DNA from: Luminiphilus sp051201685 | GTDB taxonomy: Bacteria; Pseudomonadota; Gammaproteobacteria; Pseudomonadales; Halieaceae | DNA: 64,000 bases | Reading direction: 5' to 3' | NCBI RefSeq assembly: GCF_051201685.1 | Contig: NZ_CP179213.1 | Location: forward strand, 1,674,001-1,738,000 | Shown here: positions 18,355 to 27,630 of the stretch, piece after piece | How positions within the stretch are numbered: the stretch's first letter is position 1 | Layout of the letters: each line of letters begins with the position of its first letter | Position numbers and translations under genes: made by a program | The notes under the pieces: generated by a model | What the model was told of the DNA's origin: nothing | Database searches by the model: none | The model's input: the letters and a program-made list of their open reading frames with translations, nothing else

Positions 18355-19650
18355 TTAGCGTTTGTCTAGGGACACATAGTCTCGCTGTTGATACCCGGTG
18401 TACAGCTGCCTTGGACGGCCGATTCGGTAGCTCCCTGAGATCATCTCATTCCAGTGGGCTATCCAACCTACGGTTCGCCCAATGGCGAAAATGACGGTGA
18501 ACATCGATGTGGGTATTCCCAGGGCTTTCAGAATAATTCCCGAGTAAAAGTCAACGTTCGGGTACAACTTCTTCTCAATGAAATAGGGGTCCTGCAATGC
18601 GATTTCTTCGAGTCGCTTGGCAATTTCCAACATTTCATCGTGAATGCCCAGTTCAGCAAGAACTTCATCAGCCGCCTGCTTCATAACCTTCGCTCGGGGA
18701 TCAAAGTTTTTGTAGACGCGGTGACCAAACCCCATGAGCCGAAAGGGGTCATTTTTGTCTTTGGCTTTAGCGATGAATTTATCGATGTTATCTACGGTGC
18801 CGATTTCCTCAAGCATTTTAACGACGGCCTCGTTGGCTCCGCCATGTGAGGGCCCCCAGAGGGCGGCGATTCCAGCTGCGATACAAGCAAACGGGTTGGC
18901 CTGTGACGACCCTGCGAGCCTAACCGTGGAAGTGGACGCGTTTTGCTCGTGATCTGCATGGAGCAAGAAAATACGATCAATCGCCCGGGCAATAGTGGGG
19001 GAAATCTTGCTGGGTTCGCAGGGAACGCCAAACATCATGTGCAGGAAGTTAGTTGCGTAGTCCATGCTGTTATCGGGATACATAAACGGCTGTCCGATAC
19101 TGAACTTGTAGCTCATTGCAGCGATGGTGGGCATTTTAGCGATAAGGCGGTATGCCGCTACCTTGCGGTGGTATGGGTCAGAAATATCGGTTGAGTCATG
19201 GTAGAACGCTGACAGCGCTCCAACAACGCCGCACATAATTGCCATGGGGTGCGCATCTCGGCGAAATCCATTGAAAAAAGTTCTAATCTGCTCGTGGACC
19301 ATGGTGTGCTGATGCATCGTACTGACGAATTCATCGCGCTCTTCAGCAGAGGGTAGCTCTCCGTAGAGCAACAGGTAGCAGGTTTCTAGGTAGTTGCTCT
19401 CTGCAGCGAGTTGTTCGATGGGATAGCCTCTGTGCAGCAAAATGCCTTTCTCGCCATCAATGAACGTGATTTTCGATTCGCAGGCCGCTGTGGAGGTAAA
19501 ACCCGGGTCGTAGGTAAAGAGTCCGTTGCTTGTAAGGCTGCCGACGCCAACGACATCTGGGCCGAGTTCAGCCTGAAAAACGGGCAAATCGATGGAGTCG
19601 ACGGACCCGTTTCCGTGGTCTATTGACAGTGTGGCTTTTTTATCGCTCAT
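18355..19650 (-). CDS. gltA: Citrate synthase
   Basis: A 431-residue type II (hexameric, Gram-negative) citrate synthase. The catalytic-region motifs HADHEQNASTSTVR, WGPSHGGANEAV and MGFGHRVYKNFDPR are intact. It joins oxaloacetate and acetyl-CoA to enter the TCA cycle. It is transcribed away from sdhC across a 192-base gap with a clear promoter on its side. Citrate synthase divergent from sdh and suc genes is a common gammaproteobacterial order. Confidence 0.98.
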   Translation of the reverse strand: MSDKKATLSIDHGNGSVDSIDLPVFQAELGPDVVGVGSLTSNGLFTYDPGFTSTAACESKITFIDGEKGILLHRGYPIEQLAAESNYLETCYLLLYGELPSAEERDEFVSTMHQHTMVHEQIRTFFNGFRRDAHPMAIMCGVVGALSAFYHDSTDISDPYHRKVAAYRLIAKMPTIAAMSYKFSIGQPFMYPDNSMDYATNFLHMMFGVPCEPSKISPTIARAIDRIFLLHADHEQNASTSTVRLAGSSQANPFACIAAGIAALWGPSHGGANEAVVKMLEEIGTVDNIDKFIAKAKDKNDPFRLMGFGHRVYKNFDPRAKVMKQAADEVLAELGIHDEMLEIAKRLEEIALQDPYFIEKKLYPNVDFYSGIILKALGIPTSMFTVIFAIGRTVGWIAHWNEMISGSYRIGRPRQLYTGYQQRDYVSLDKR

Positions 19651-19687
19651 CAGTAATTCCTGGAACAGCAGTTGCGGGGAGCGCCAA

Positions 19688-19715
19688 ACTATATGCCGCG
19701 CTCAGAGAAAGTCAA
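19688..19715 (-). promoter_or_regulatory. Sigma70-type promoter for gltA
   Basis: Read on the minus strand, TTGACT (19715-19710) and TATAGT (19693-19688) are separated by 16 bases, a strong sigma70 match about 38 bases upstream of the gltA start. Confidence 0.7.
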
Positions 19716-19764
19716 TTTAGAAAGTCCCACAGTAGAGTTATTTTGAGTTGTTTAAAACATAAAA

Positions 19765-19793
19765 TTGTCAGGGCTGTGACGTAAGCATATAAT
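19765..19793 (+). promoter_or_regulatory. Sigma70-type promoter for sdhCDAB
   Basis: TTGTCA (19765-19770) and a perfect TATAAT (19788-19793) are spaced by 17 bases. This is about 50 bases before the sdhC start and is the strongest consensus promoter I see in the window. The TATAAT rules out an sdhC start at ATG 19792, which falls in the -10 element. Confidence 0.78.
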
Positions 19794-19842
19794 GTGGCGC
19801 GGCCTTTCAGCCCTCTCACTAGATAACGCAAGGAACCACCCT

Positions 19843-20232
19843 GTGAAACCTTCGGTCAGTAAGGACAAACGTCCGGTTAATCTGGATCTCGGCTCCATGA
19901 AGCTGCCTATCACTGCTTACGTGTCAATTACTCACCGCCTGTCCGGTGTGTTTTTGTTCTTGGTGAGTGGACTCATGGTATGGGCTCTCGACACTAGCCT
20001 GCGCTCTGAGGAGGGGTTCAATAGTGTCGCGTCAACACTAACAATGCCCCTGAGCAAAGCCATTCTGTGGCTCATAGCGTCTGCGCTGAGTTATCACGCG
20101 CTATCAGGCGTTAAACATATCATTATGGATTTCGGTATTGGCGAAACCATGAAGGGTGGGGTGACAGGGGCTCGGATCGTCATCGCACTTGCGGTAATTT
20201 TATCGGCTGTGTGGGGTGTTGCGATATGGTAA
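19843..20232 (+). CDS. sdhC: Succinate dehydrogenase cytochrome b556 subunit SdhC
   Basis: A 129-residue membrane anchor with three helices. The family motifs RPVNLDL, SITHRLSGV (quinone region) and SYHALSGVKHIIMDFG (heme b region) are present. I chose GTG 19843, with AAGGA about eight bases upstream; the in-frame ATG at 19792 lies inside the promoter. SdhC and SdhD anchor the complex and pass electrons to ubiquinone. It overlaps sdhD by seven bases. Confidence 0.93.
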   Translation: MKPSVSKDKRPVNLDLGSMKLPITAYVSITHRLSGVFLFLVSGLMVWALDTSLRSEEGFNSVASTLTMPLSKAILWLIASALSYHALSGVKHIIMDFGIGETMKGGVTGARIVIALAVILSAVWGVAIW

Positions 20233-20588
20233 CTCAGGTCACTAGCTTCAGCCGCTCGGGCCTTTCAGACTGGCTCATCCAGCGTGTTACGAGTTTGGTT
20301 CTACTCGCCTATTTCGTGTGCTTGGCAGGAATTTTGTTGGGCGGGGTCGATGATTACGCCACATGGAAGGCGATAAACGATACCACTGCCATGCGGATTT
20401 TCACTTTACTCGCGGCGATGTCGTTGGCGGCGCATGCTTGGATTGGCCTTTGGGCTGTCTACACAGACTATCTTACCGAACGGATGCTAGGGCCGCGGGG
20501 CCACTTTATCCGTCGGTTTTGCCAGCTTGGAACGGTATTTGCGCTGGTGATTTACCTTTTATGGGTCATACAAATTCTTTGGGGATGA
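20226..20588 (+). CDS. sdhD: Succinate dehydrogenase membrane anchor SdhD
   Basis: A 120-residue protein with three membrane helices. The heme-ligand region LAAHAWIGLWAVYTDYL matches the SdhD pattern, with the Asp-Tyr quinone-site pair near its end. I chose ATG 20226, which gives the start MVTQVTSFSRSGLSDW; an alternative five codons upstream exists. It starts within the last codons of sdhC, so translation is probably coupled. Confidence 0.92.
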   Translation: MVTQVTSFSRSGLSDWLIQRVTSLVLLAYFVCLAGILLGGVDDYATWKAINDTTAMRIFTLLAAMSLAAHAWIGLWAVYTDYLTERMLGPRGHFIRRFCQLGTVFALVIYLLWVIQILWG

Positions 20589-20655
20589 TCTTTCTCGCTT
20601 GGATTCTGTGAGATTTGCGCTATAACCCCGCCTGACTGAGCGATTGGAGCTGAGA

Positions 20656-22419
20656 ATGCGAACTATTTCTTTTGATGGAGTGATTGTAGGTGGCGGCGGT
20701 GCTGGAATGCGCGCGGCGTTACAGCTGTCACAGTCTGGCTACAAAACGGCCGTTATCTCTAAGGTCTTTCCAACGCGCTCGCACACGGTCTCTGCACAAG
20801 GTGGCATAACCTGCGCTATTGCAAGTTCCGATCCCAACGACGATTGGCGCTGGCACATGTATGACACCGTTAAGGGGTCTGATTATATTGGCGACCAAGA
20901 TGCCATTGAGTACATGTGTTCTGTGGGCCCCGAGGCCATTTTTGAGCTTGAGCACATGGGTCTTCCCTTCTCGCGCACCGAAGAGGGCCGTATTTACCAG
21001 CGGCCCTTTGGTGGCCAGTCGAAGGACTACGGCAAAGGCGGGCAAGCCGCGCGCACCTGTGCAGCCGCTGACCGTACCGGCCACGCGCTGTTGCACACCC
21101 TGTATCAAAACAACGTCAAAAACGAGACGGTATTCTTCAACGAGTGGTTCGCTGTCGATTTGGTGAAAAACCAAGACGGCGCTGTCACGGGCGTAATCGC
21201 CATCTGCATAGAGACCGGCGAAACAGTTTTTGTGAAATCTAAGGCGACGGTATTTGCCACGGGCGGCGCTGGGCGTATCTATGCTTCAACGACCAATGCC
21301 CACATCAATACCGGTGACGGCATCGGGATGGGGTTGCGCGCAGGTGTGCCGGTCCAGGATATGGAAATGTGGCAGTTCCATCCCACAGGCATCTACGGCG
21401 CGGGCACCCTTGTGACCGAGGGTTGCAGGGGCGAGGGCGGCTATCTGATCAACAAGGATGGCGAGCGCTTTATGGAGCGCTATGCACCCAACGCCAAAGA
21501 TTTGGCGGGTCGAGACGTAGTGGCGCGGTCTATGGTGCTGGAAATTCTCGAGGGCCGGGGCTGTGGCGAACATGGGGATCACGTAAAGCTGAAACTGGAC
21601 CATTTGGGTGAGGACGTTTTAGAGTCGCGGCTGCCAGGTATTTGCGAGTTGAGCCGCACTTTCGCCCACGTTGATCCGGTCAAAGAGCCAATTCCCGTGG
21701 TGCCTACCTGTCACTACATGATGGGGGGTATTCCCACCAACGTTAACGGACAGGCGATTACTGTTGATGACCAAGGCAACGATCACATTATTCCCGGGCT
21801 ATATGCTTGCGGCGAAGTGGCCTGCGTTTCGGTTCACGGAGCCAACCGATTGGGTGGCAATTCACTGTTAGATCTTGTGGTCTTTGGCCGTGCTTCCGGG
21901 CTATTTATTGAGAGTGCACTGCGCGACGGTATTGATTTGCGCGAATCGTCCCAGAGTGACATCGATGCGGCGGGCGAACGACTGCGGCACCTCAACGAGA
22001 GTAAAGGTGGGGAGAACGTCGCCGATTTGCGTAGAGAGCTTCAAAACACCATGCAGAATCACTTTGGCGTGTTCCGTCGCGGTGATTTCATGCAAGAGGG
22101 TATTGCGAAGCTGGCAGAGCTCCGTGGCCGCGTAGAAAATGTCGCGCTGGAGGACAAATCAGATGCGTTCAACACTGCGCGTATCGAGGCACTCGAGCTC
22201 CACAATTTGTTTGAGGTTGCAGAAGCCACCGCTGTCGTGGCAGAAGCCCGTAACGAAAGTCGCGGTGCCCATGCACGAGAAGACTTCACCGAGCGCGACG
22301 ACGAAAACTGGCTATGTCATTCGGTGTATCACAGTGAAGGTAAAAAGGTCAGCAAGCGGGGCGTTAACTTCACCCCCAGCACTGTAGAAACCTTTGAACC
22401 GCAAATCCGTTCTTATTGA
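20656..22419 (+). CDS. sdhA: Succinate dehydrogenase flavoprotein SdhA
   Basis: A 587-residue FAD protein. The dinucleotide site GVIVGGGGAGMRAALQL is at the N-terminus, the covalent FAD histidine is in RSHTVSAQGG, and the active-site segments HPTGIYGAG, GERFMERYAP and the C-terminal catalytic GANRLGGNSLLDL are present. It oxidises succinate to fumarate. ATG 20656 (MRTISFDG) is preceded by GGAG; the upstream in-frame start adds only MELR. Confidence 0.98.
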   Translation: MRTISFDGVIVGGGGAGMRAALQLSQSGYKTAVISKVFPTRSHTVSAQGGITCAIASSDPNDDWRWHMYDTVKGSDYIGDQDAIEYMCSVGPEAIFELEHMGLPFSRTEEGRIYQRPFGGQSKDYGKGGQAARTCAAADRTGHALLHTLYQNNVKNETVFFNEWFAVDLVKNQDGAVTGVIAICIETGETVFVKSKATVFATGGAGRIYASTTNAHINTGDGIGMGLRAGVPVQDMEMWQFHPTGIYGAGTLVTEGCRGEGGYLINKDGERFMERYAPNAKDLAGRDVVARSMVLEILEGRGCGEHGDHVKLKLDHLGEDVLESRLPGICELSRTFAHVDPVKEPIPVVPTCHYMMGGIPTNVNGQAITVDDQGNDHIIPGLYACGEVACVSVHGANRLGGNSLLDLVVFGRASGLFIESALRDGIDLRESSQSDIDAAGERLRHLNESKGGENVADLRRELQNTMQNHFGVFRRGDFMQEGIAKLAELRGRVENVALEDKSDAFNTARIEALELHNLFEVAEATAVVAEARNESRGAHAREDFTERDDENWLCHSVYHSEGKKVSKRGVNFTPSTVETFEPQIRSY

Positions 22420-22443
22420 TTATTTGACTTGGGAGATATTGGT

Positions 22444-23151
22444 ATGTTGCAGGTCAGTATTTATCGCTACAACCCTGAGGTAGACAACGCTCCACACATG
22501 CAGGAGTTCGAATTCGATACCGAGGGAAAAGACCTGATGGTCTTGGACGTGCTGGAGGCAATTAAAGCCGGTCACGACAGCAGTGTCACTTACCGACGAA
22601 GCTGCCGAGAGGGTGTCTGCGGCTCAGATGGACTCAATATCAATGGTAAGAATGGTTTAGCTTGTATTACGCCGCTGTCTGAAACCGTTAAAAATGACAA
22701 GCTGGTGGTGCGGCCTTTACCGGGGCTTCCGGTAATAAGGGATCTCGTTGTTGATATGAGCCTCTTTTACGCGCAGTACGAGAAGATTCAACCGTTCCTC
22801 CAAAACAACTCACCCGCTCCTGCCATTGAGCGGCTGCAAACGCCTGAAGATCGCTCTCAACTCGATGGGCTCTATGAGTGTATTCTTTGCGCCTGTTGCT
22901 CTACTAGTTGCCCGTCTTTCTGGTGGAATCCTGATAGGTTTATCGGGCCTGCAGGGTTGCTTCAAGCCTATCGCTTCTTGGCCGATAGTCGTGACACGGC
23001 GACCGACGAGCGTCTGGCCAAACTTGATGACCCCTTCAGTGTGTTCCGGTGCCATGGGATCCAGAATTGTGTCAACGTTTGCCCCAAGGGTTTGAACCCC
23101 ACTAAAGCCATTGGCCACATTCGCACGATGCTGCTCAATCGCGCCACCTAG
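22444..23151 (+). CDS. sdhB: Succinate dehydrogenase iron-sulfur subunit SdhB
   Basis: A 235-residue protein with all three cluster motifs. The [2Fe-2S] motif is CREGVCGSDG with a later Cys in NGLAC, the [4Fe-4S] motif is CILCACCSTSCP, and the [3Fe-4S] motif includes CHGIQNCVNVCPKGLNP. It carries electrons from SdhA flavin to the quinone site. ATG 22444 is eight bases after GGGAG. It is the last gene before a good terminator. Confidence 0.97.
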   Translation: MLQVSIYRYNPEVDNAPHMQEFEFDTEGKDLMVLDVLEAIKAGHDSSVTYRRSCREGVCGSDGLNINGKNGLACITPLSETVKNDKLVVRPLPGLPVIRDLVVDMSLFYAQYEKIQPFLQNNSPAPAIERLQTPEDRSQLDGLYECILCACCSTSCPSFWWNPDRFIGPAGLLQAYRFLADSRDTATDERLAKLDDPFSVFRCHGIQNCVNVCPKGLNPTKAIGHIRTMLLNRAT

Positions 23152-23189
23152 TGCCTTTACCGCTGGGACTGGCGGCTAAAGAATAAGCG

Positions 23190-23214
23190 AAGAGGGGGCC
23201 TTGCGCCCCTTTTT
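23190..23214 (+). terminator. Rho-independent terminator after sdhB
   Basis: GGGGC, loop CTTGC, GCCCC is followed directly by TTTTT. Outer AAGAG/TTTTT pairs can extend the stem. It lies about 40 bases after the sdhB stop and separates sdhCDAB from the suc operon. Confidence 0.8.
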
Positions 23215-23473
23215 AGTGCATAAAAGGCTCGCATAGCCTGAAAGCATGATTAATATTCCGCTTTAGAATATTGTGACAAAAGAACAGATAAACTCCCCGG
23301 ATTTCCCGTATTTCAGGGGGCGAAACCTACACCCGTGGATCAGTTGCGATTAAAATAGCGGGGTCTCATCGGGGGCTGCGCTTATTTGAAGGTATTTGGA
23401 GACGCGCGGGTGGGGATCGCCTTGTCATGCGCGACCCTTCAATCAGCGGTAACGAAGAAGCACGGAGTCAAAC
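23215..23473. other. Leader region upstream of sucA, no gene seen
   Basis: With the terminator this makes a 322-base gap between sdhB and sucA. I find no convincing ORF or consensus sigma70 promoter. It holds two AATATT copies (23252-23257 and 23267-23272) and a TTGTGA at 23271. A promoter for the suc operon is expected here because of the terminator upstream, but I cannot place it. Confidence 0.4.
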
Positions 23474-26341
23474 ATGGCACAATCCTCTGCATTGCAGGGA
23501 ATGCTGGAGTTGTGGGGGTCTTCCCACATTTCGGGTTCAAACGCAGCCTACGTTGAGTCGCTGTACGAACAATACCTTGTTGACCCCAATGCCATTACCC
23601 CGGAATGGCGCGATTACTTTGATCGCCTCCCAAGGGTCAAAACCGAAAATTCAGCATTGCGTGACGTTCCCCACTCGGTGGTTAGGGACCAGTTCGCCGC
23701 GATAAGCAAGATGCGGGTTAGAACCGAAGCAACAGTGGCTCATGACTCACAGGCCACTGAGTATGAGCGGAAGCAAGTACAAGTTGTTCAATTGATCTCA
23801 GCATATCGACAGCGTGGACACCAGCAGGCTTCACTTGATCCTCTTGGCTTGTATCCTAGAGCGACGGTTCCCGATTTAGATTTGGCTTTTCATCAGCTCA
23901 GCGAGGCAGATGCCGATACTGTTTTTCAGGTCGGGAGCCTTTATCACGGTGCGAGCGACGCCACACTGCGCGACATCGTAGATGCGCTGCAGCGTACTTA
24001 CTGCCATACCATTGGCGCTGAATTCATGCATATTGTGGACACAGAACAGCGCCACTGGATCATGAGTCGGATGGAGTCAGTGCGTTCGGCCCCCGAGTTT
24101 TCTCGGGAGCAACGCCTGCAGGTTTTGCGGCGGTTAATCAAAGCTGAGGGGCTTGAGAAGTCCTTAGGTTCGAAGTACCCGGGCACCAAGCGCTTTGGTC
24201 TTGAGGGAGGCGAAAGCCTGATCCCCATGATGTCTGAGGCGATTGAGCGCATTGGGGGTTATGGCGCCAAAGAGATCGTGATTGGCATGGCCCACCGGGG
24301 ACGGTTAAACGTGCTGATCAACATTTTGGGGAAAAACCCTGGCGAACTGTTTGATGAGTTTGAAGGACGCGCTGAATACACCGGTTCTGGTGATGTTAAA
24401 TACCACCAAGGATTTTCTTCAAATGTGATGACAAGCGGTGGTGAAGTCCATCTTGCGCTCGCTTTTAACCCCTCTCATTTAGAAATTGTTTCTCCCGTTG
24501 TCGAGGGATCTGTTCGAGCACGACAGGATCGCCGTGATGATCCTGAGGGGGATTCGGTTGTTCCTATCGTGATCCACGGGGATGCCGCATTTGCTGGGCA
24601 GGGTGTCGTGATGGAGACGTTTCAAATGTCTCAGACTCGGGGGTATAAAACCGGCGGGACGCTGCACATTGTTCTTAACAACCAAGTGGGCTTTACCACC
24701 AGCGATCGTATTGATGCACGCTCTACCGAGTACTGCACTGACGTTGCCAAGATGGTTCAGGCACCAATCTTTCATGTCAATGCAGATGATCCCGAAGCGG
24801 TCGTTTTTGTTACGCAGCTAGCGGTTGATTTCAGGAACACTTTTAAACGGGATGTGGTTATTGATCTCATTTGCTACCGCAGGCGTGGCCACAATGAGGC
24901 GGATGAGCCCGCAGTCACTCAGCCCCAAATGTATGCAGCCATTAAAACGCATCCAACAACCCGTGACCTATACGCTCAGCGACTCATTGCCGAGAACATG
25001 TTAACGGAGGAAGAGGACGTCGCCTTAATGGCCCGTTATCGGGAGTCTTTAGAGCGTGGAGAACCTCTGGTCAGCTCTTTAGTAATGGAGCCCAACAACA
25101 GGTTGTTTGTCGATTGGGGGCCTTATTTGGGCCATCCCTGGACTGTTGAATGCGATACCCGTTTCCCGCTTGGGCAGCTGAGACTTCTCTCCGAAAAAAT
25201 TGCGAGTGCCCCGGAGGGGTTCGCGGTGCAGCGCCAGGTCACCAAGCTTTTGGAAGATCGCCGCAAAATGGGTGTTGGTGGTCAGGAGATAAACTGGGGT
25301 TTTGCCGAAATTATGGCCTACGCATCGCTGCTAGTGGAACAGTTCCCAGTGCGTATGACGGGGCAGGATATCGGCCGCGGCACCTTTTCGCACCGTCACG
25401 CTGTCATCCACAATCAGAAAGAGGTGGGGCGGCACATTGCGTTGCAGCACCTTGACGACAATCAAGCCGATTTCCGGATTTATGATTCGCTCTTATCTGA
25501 GGAAGCCGTGCTGGCTTTCGAATATGGCTACGCGACGACATCGCCAACCGGGTTGGTGGTCTGGGAGGCGCAGTTTGGTGACTTTGCCAACGGCGCTCAG
25601 GTGGTTATTGATCAGTTTATTGCCAGCGGAGAGCATAAGTGGTCCCGAGTTTGCGGCTTAACCATGTTGCTGCCTCATGGCTACGAAGGGCAGGGGCCTG
25701 AGCATTCATCCGCTCGACTTGAGCGCTATTTGCAGATGTGTGCTGAAGAAAATATGCAGGTCTGCATGCCAACTACGCCGGCGCAGGTTTTTCACATGCT
25801 GCGTCGTCAAGCCATTCGACCTTTACGCAAGCCGCTGATCGTGATGTCGCCAAAAAGTTTGCTGCGTCACAAAGAGGCGACCTCGACGCTAGAAGAGCTG
25901 GCCGATGGAAGATTTGAGACTGTCCTAGATGAAACAGATCAGCTCGACCCCACTTCGGTGAAGCGCGTCATTTTATGCTCAGGCAAGGTTTTTTATGACT
26001 TGCGTGCGGCGCGTCGCGAGCGAGAAATCGACAATATTGCGATTATTCGTATTGAGCAGCTCTACCCGTTCCCTGAAGATGATCTGGCTAGAGTGTTGGC
26101 CCCATACACCAATATTGAAGACGCGATTTGGTGCCAGGAAGAGCCAATGAATCAAGGGGCTTGGTACGCGAGCCAGCACAATATGCGTCGCGTTATCCAG
26201 CGCCACAAAGTTGATGTGTATTTGCGTTATGCGGGCAGGGAGGCGTCAGCCTCGGTCGCCGCCGGCTATACAGCATTGCACTTAAAACAGCAGGAAAGTT
26301 TCATAAACGAAGCCCTGGGCCCTATGCCCTGGGGTAATTGA
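23474..26341 (+). CDS. sucA: 2-oxoglutarate dehydrogenase E1 component SucA
   Basis: A 955-residue thiamine diphosphate enzyme. The N-terminal SucA-specific segment is present, followed by KRFGLEGGESLIPMM, GMAHRGRLNVLINILGKNP, the cofactor region GDAAFAGQGVV and the C-terminal transketolase-like part with TFSHRHAV and LPHGYEGQGPEHSSAR. It decarboxylates 2-oxoglutarate and passes succinyl to SucB. It leads the suc operon. Confidence 0.98.
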   Translation: MAQSSALQGMLELWGSSHISGSNAAYVESLYEQYLVDPNAITPEWRDYFDRLPRVKTENSALRDVPHSVVRDQFAAISKMRVRTEATVAHDSQATEYERKQVQVVQLISAYRQRGHQQASLDPLGLYPRATVPDLDLAFHQLSEADADTVFQVGSLYHGASDATLRDIVDALQRTYCHTIGAEFMHIVDTEQRHWIMSRMESVRSAPEFSREQRLQVLRRLIKAEGLEKSLGSKYPGTKRFGLEGGESLIPMMSEAIERIGGYGAKEIVIGMAHRGRLNVLINILGKNPGELFDEFEGRAEYTGSGDVKYHQGFSSNVMTSGGEVHLALAFNPSHLEIVSPVVEGSVRARQDRRDDPEGDSVVPIVIHGDAAFAGQGVVMETFQMSQTRGYKTGGTLHIVLNNQVGFTTSDRIDARSTEYCTDVAKMVQAPIFHVNADDPEAVVFVTQLAVDFRNTFKRDVVIDLICYRRRGHNEADEPAVTQPQMYAAIKTHPTTRDLYAQRLIAENMLTEEEDVALMARYRESLERGEPLVSSLVMEPNNRLFVDWGPYLGHPWTVECDTRFPLGQLRLLSEKIASAPEGFAVQRQVTKLLEDRRKMGVGGQEINWGFAEIMAYASLLVEQFPVRMTGQDIGRGTFSHRHAVIHNQKEVGRHIALQHLDDNQADFRIYDSLLSEEAVLAFEYGYATTSPTGLVVWEAQFGDFANGAQVVIDQFIASGEHKWSRVCGLTMLLPHGYEGQGPEHSSARLERYLQMCAEENMQVCMPTTPAQVFHMLRRQAIRPLRKPLIVMSPKSLLRHKEATSTLEELADGRFETVLDETDQLDPTSVKRVILCSGKVFYDLRAARREREIDNIAIIRIEQLYPFPEDDLARVLAPYTNIEDAIWCQEEPMNQGAWYASQHNMRRVIQRHKVDVYLRYAGREASASVAAGYTALHLKQQESFINEALGPMPWGN

Positions 26342-26366
26342 TCAGGATTTAAGTAGGAAAAAAATC

Positions 26367-27605
26367 ATGGCAATTGAAATTAAGGCACCGGCATTTCCCG
26401 AGTCTGTCGCCGATGGTGAGGTCGCGGCTTGGCACAAAGCCGAGGGCGATTCCGTCGCCCGCGACGAGTTATTGGTCGAGATAGAAACCGACAAGGTCGT
26501 TATGGAAGTTGTCGCGCCAGAGTCAGGGATTCTCACATCTATTGTCGCTGCAGAGGGTGACACCATAGAGAGTGAGGCGCTGCTTGCGGTGCTTGAAGTT
26601 GGCGAGGTCACAAAGCCCGCGGCCAGCACTGAGGCTGCCCCGGAAGGCGCTGAGTCAGCCCGGTCTGAAAGTGGCGACAATACGATGGGGCCCGCCGCTC
26701 GTGCTTTGGTAGATGAGCACGGCCTCGATGCTAATGCGATAGAAGGTACCGGCAAGGGTGGTCGAATCACCAAGGAAGATGTCACTAAGCATCTCAAAAC
26801 CGCTTCTCAATCGGAGGCGCCTCAAACTAAGGCAGCGCCAGCAGACTCGGTCACGGCACCCCAGGCGAGCGTATCCGATGCCGCTTATGGACCATCCGGC
26901 GAACGCATTGAGAAACGGGTACCTATGACCCGGATGCGCTCTCGAATTGCCGAGCGGTTGCTCGAGGCGACACAGCAGACAGCAATGCTAACCACTTTTA
27001 ATGAAGTGAATATGGCGCCGCTCATGAAGCTTCGTAGTCAGTATAAAGAGAGCTTTGAAAAGGCTCACAATGGAACCCGCTTAGGGTTTATGGGCTTCTT
27101 CGTGAAAGCCTGTTGCGAAGCTTTAAAACGGTATCCAGCGGTAAATGCGTCTATTGATGGTAGTGATGTGGTGTATCACGGTTACCAGGATATTGGCGTG
27201 GCGGTTTCAACCAATGACGGGTTAGTGGTGCCGGTGCTTCGTGATGCTGACTTCATGAGTATTGCCGACGTCGAGGCGGCTATTAGAGATTTAGGGTTAA
27301 AAGCCCAAGATAAAAAGCTCACGATAGAAGAGATGACCGGCGGCACGTTCACAGTGTCTAACGGCGGCGTTTTTGGCTCTTTGTTGTCAACGCCTATTTT
27401 GAATCCACCGCAGACCGGCATACTCGGCATGCATACCATTCAGGAGCGGCCCGTTGCTGTGAATGGCGAAGTGGTTATTCAGCCAATGATGTATTTGGCG
27501 TTGTCCTACGACCATCGGCTAATAGACGGCAAGACAGCCGTACAGTTTTTAGTGACGGTCAAAGGGTTCATCGAAGACCCAGCGCGCATTCTCTTACAAC
27601 TCTGA
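26367..27605 (+). CDS. sucB: Dihydrolipoyl succinyltransferase SucB (E2)
   Basis: A 412-residue E2 protein with three parts. One lipoyl domain carries the lipoylated lysine in EIETDKVVMEV, an E1/E3-binding domain lies at about residues 110-145 (GPAARALVDEHGLDAN), and the catalytic domain ends with SYDHRLIDGKTAV, which holds the HxxxD active site. Ala/Pro-rich linkers separate the domains. It transfers succinyl to CoA. It is 25 bases after sucA. Confidence 0.97.
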   Translation: MAIEIKAPAFPESVADGEVAAWHKAEGDSVARDELLVEIETDKVVMEVVAPESGILTSIVAAEGDTIESEALLAVLEVGEVTKPAASTEAAPEGAESARSESGDNTMGPAARALVDEHGLDANAIEGTGKGGRITKEDVTKHLKTASQSEAPQTKAAPADSVTAPQASVSDAAYGPSGERIEKRVPMTRMRSRIAERLLEATQQTAMLTTFNEVNMAPLMKLRSQYKESFEKAHNGTRLGFMGFFVKACCEALKRYPAVNASIDGSDVVYHGYQDIGVAVSTNDGLVVPVLRDADFMSIADVEAAIRDLGLKAQDKKLTIEEMTGGTFTVSNGGVFGSLLSTPILNPPQTGILGMHTIQERPVAVNGEVVIQPMMYLALSYDHRLIDGKTAVQFLVTVKGFIEDPARILLQL

Positions 27606-27630
27606 CGACATCCTCCACAGGAAGAAGAAC

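Noticed and set aside
23252..23272. Two AATATT copies before sucA
   Set aside because: AATATT is itself palindromic and short; two copies in an AT-rich stretch are expected by chance.
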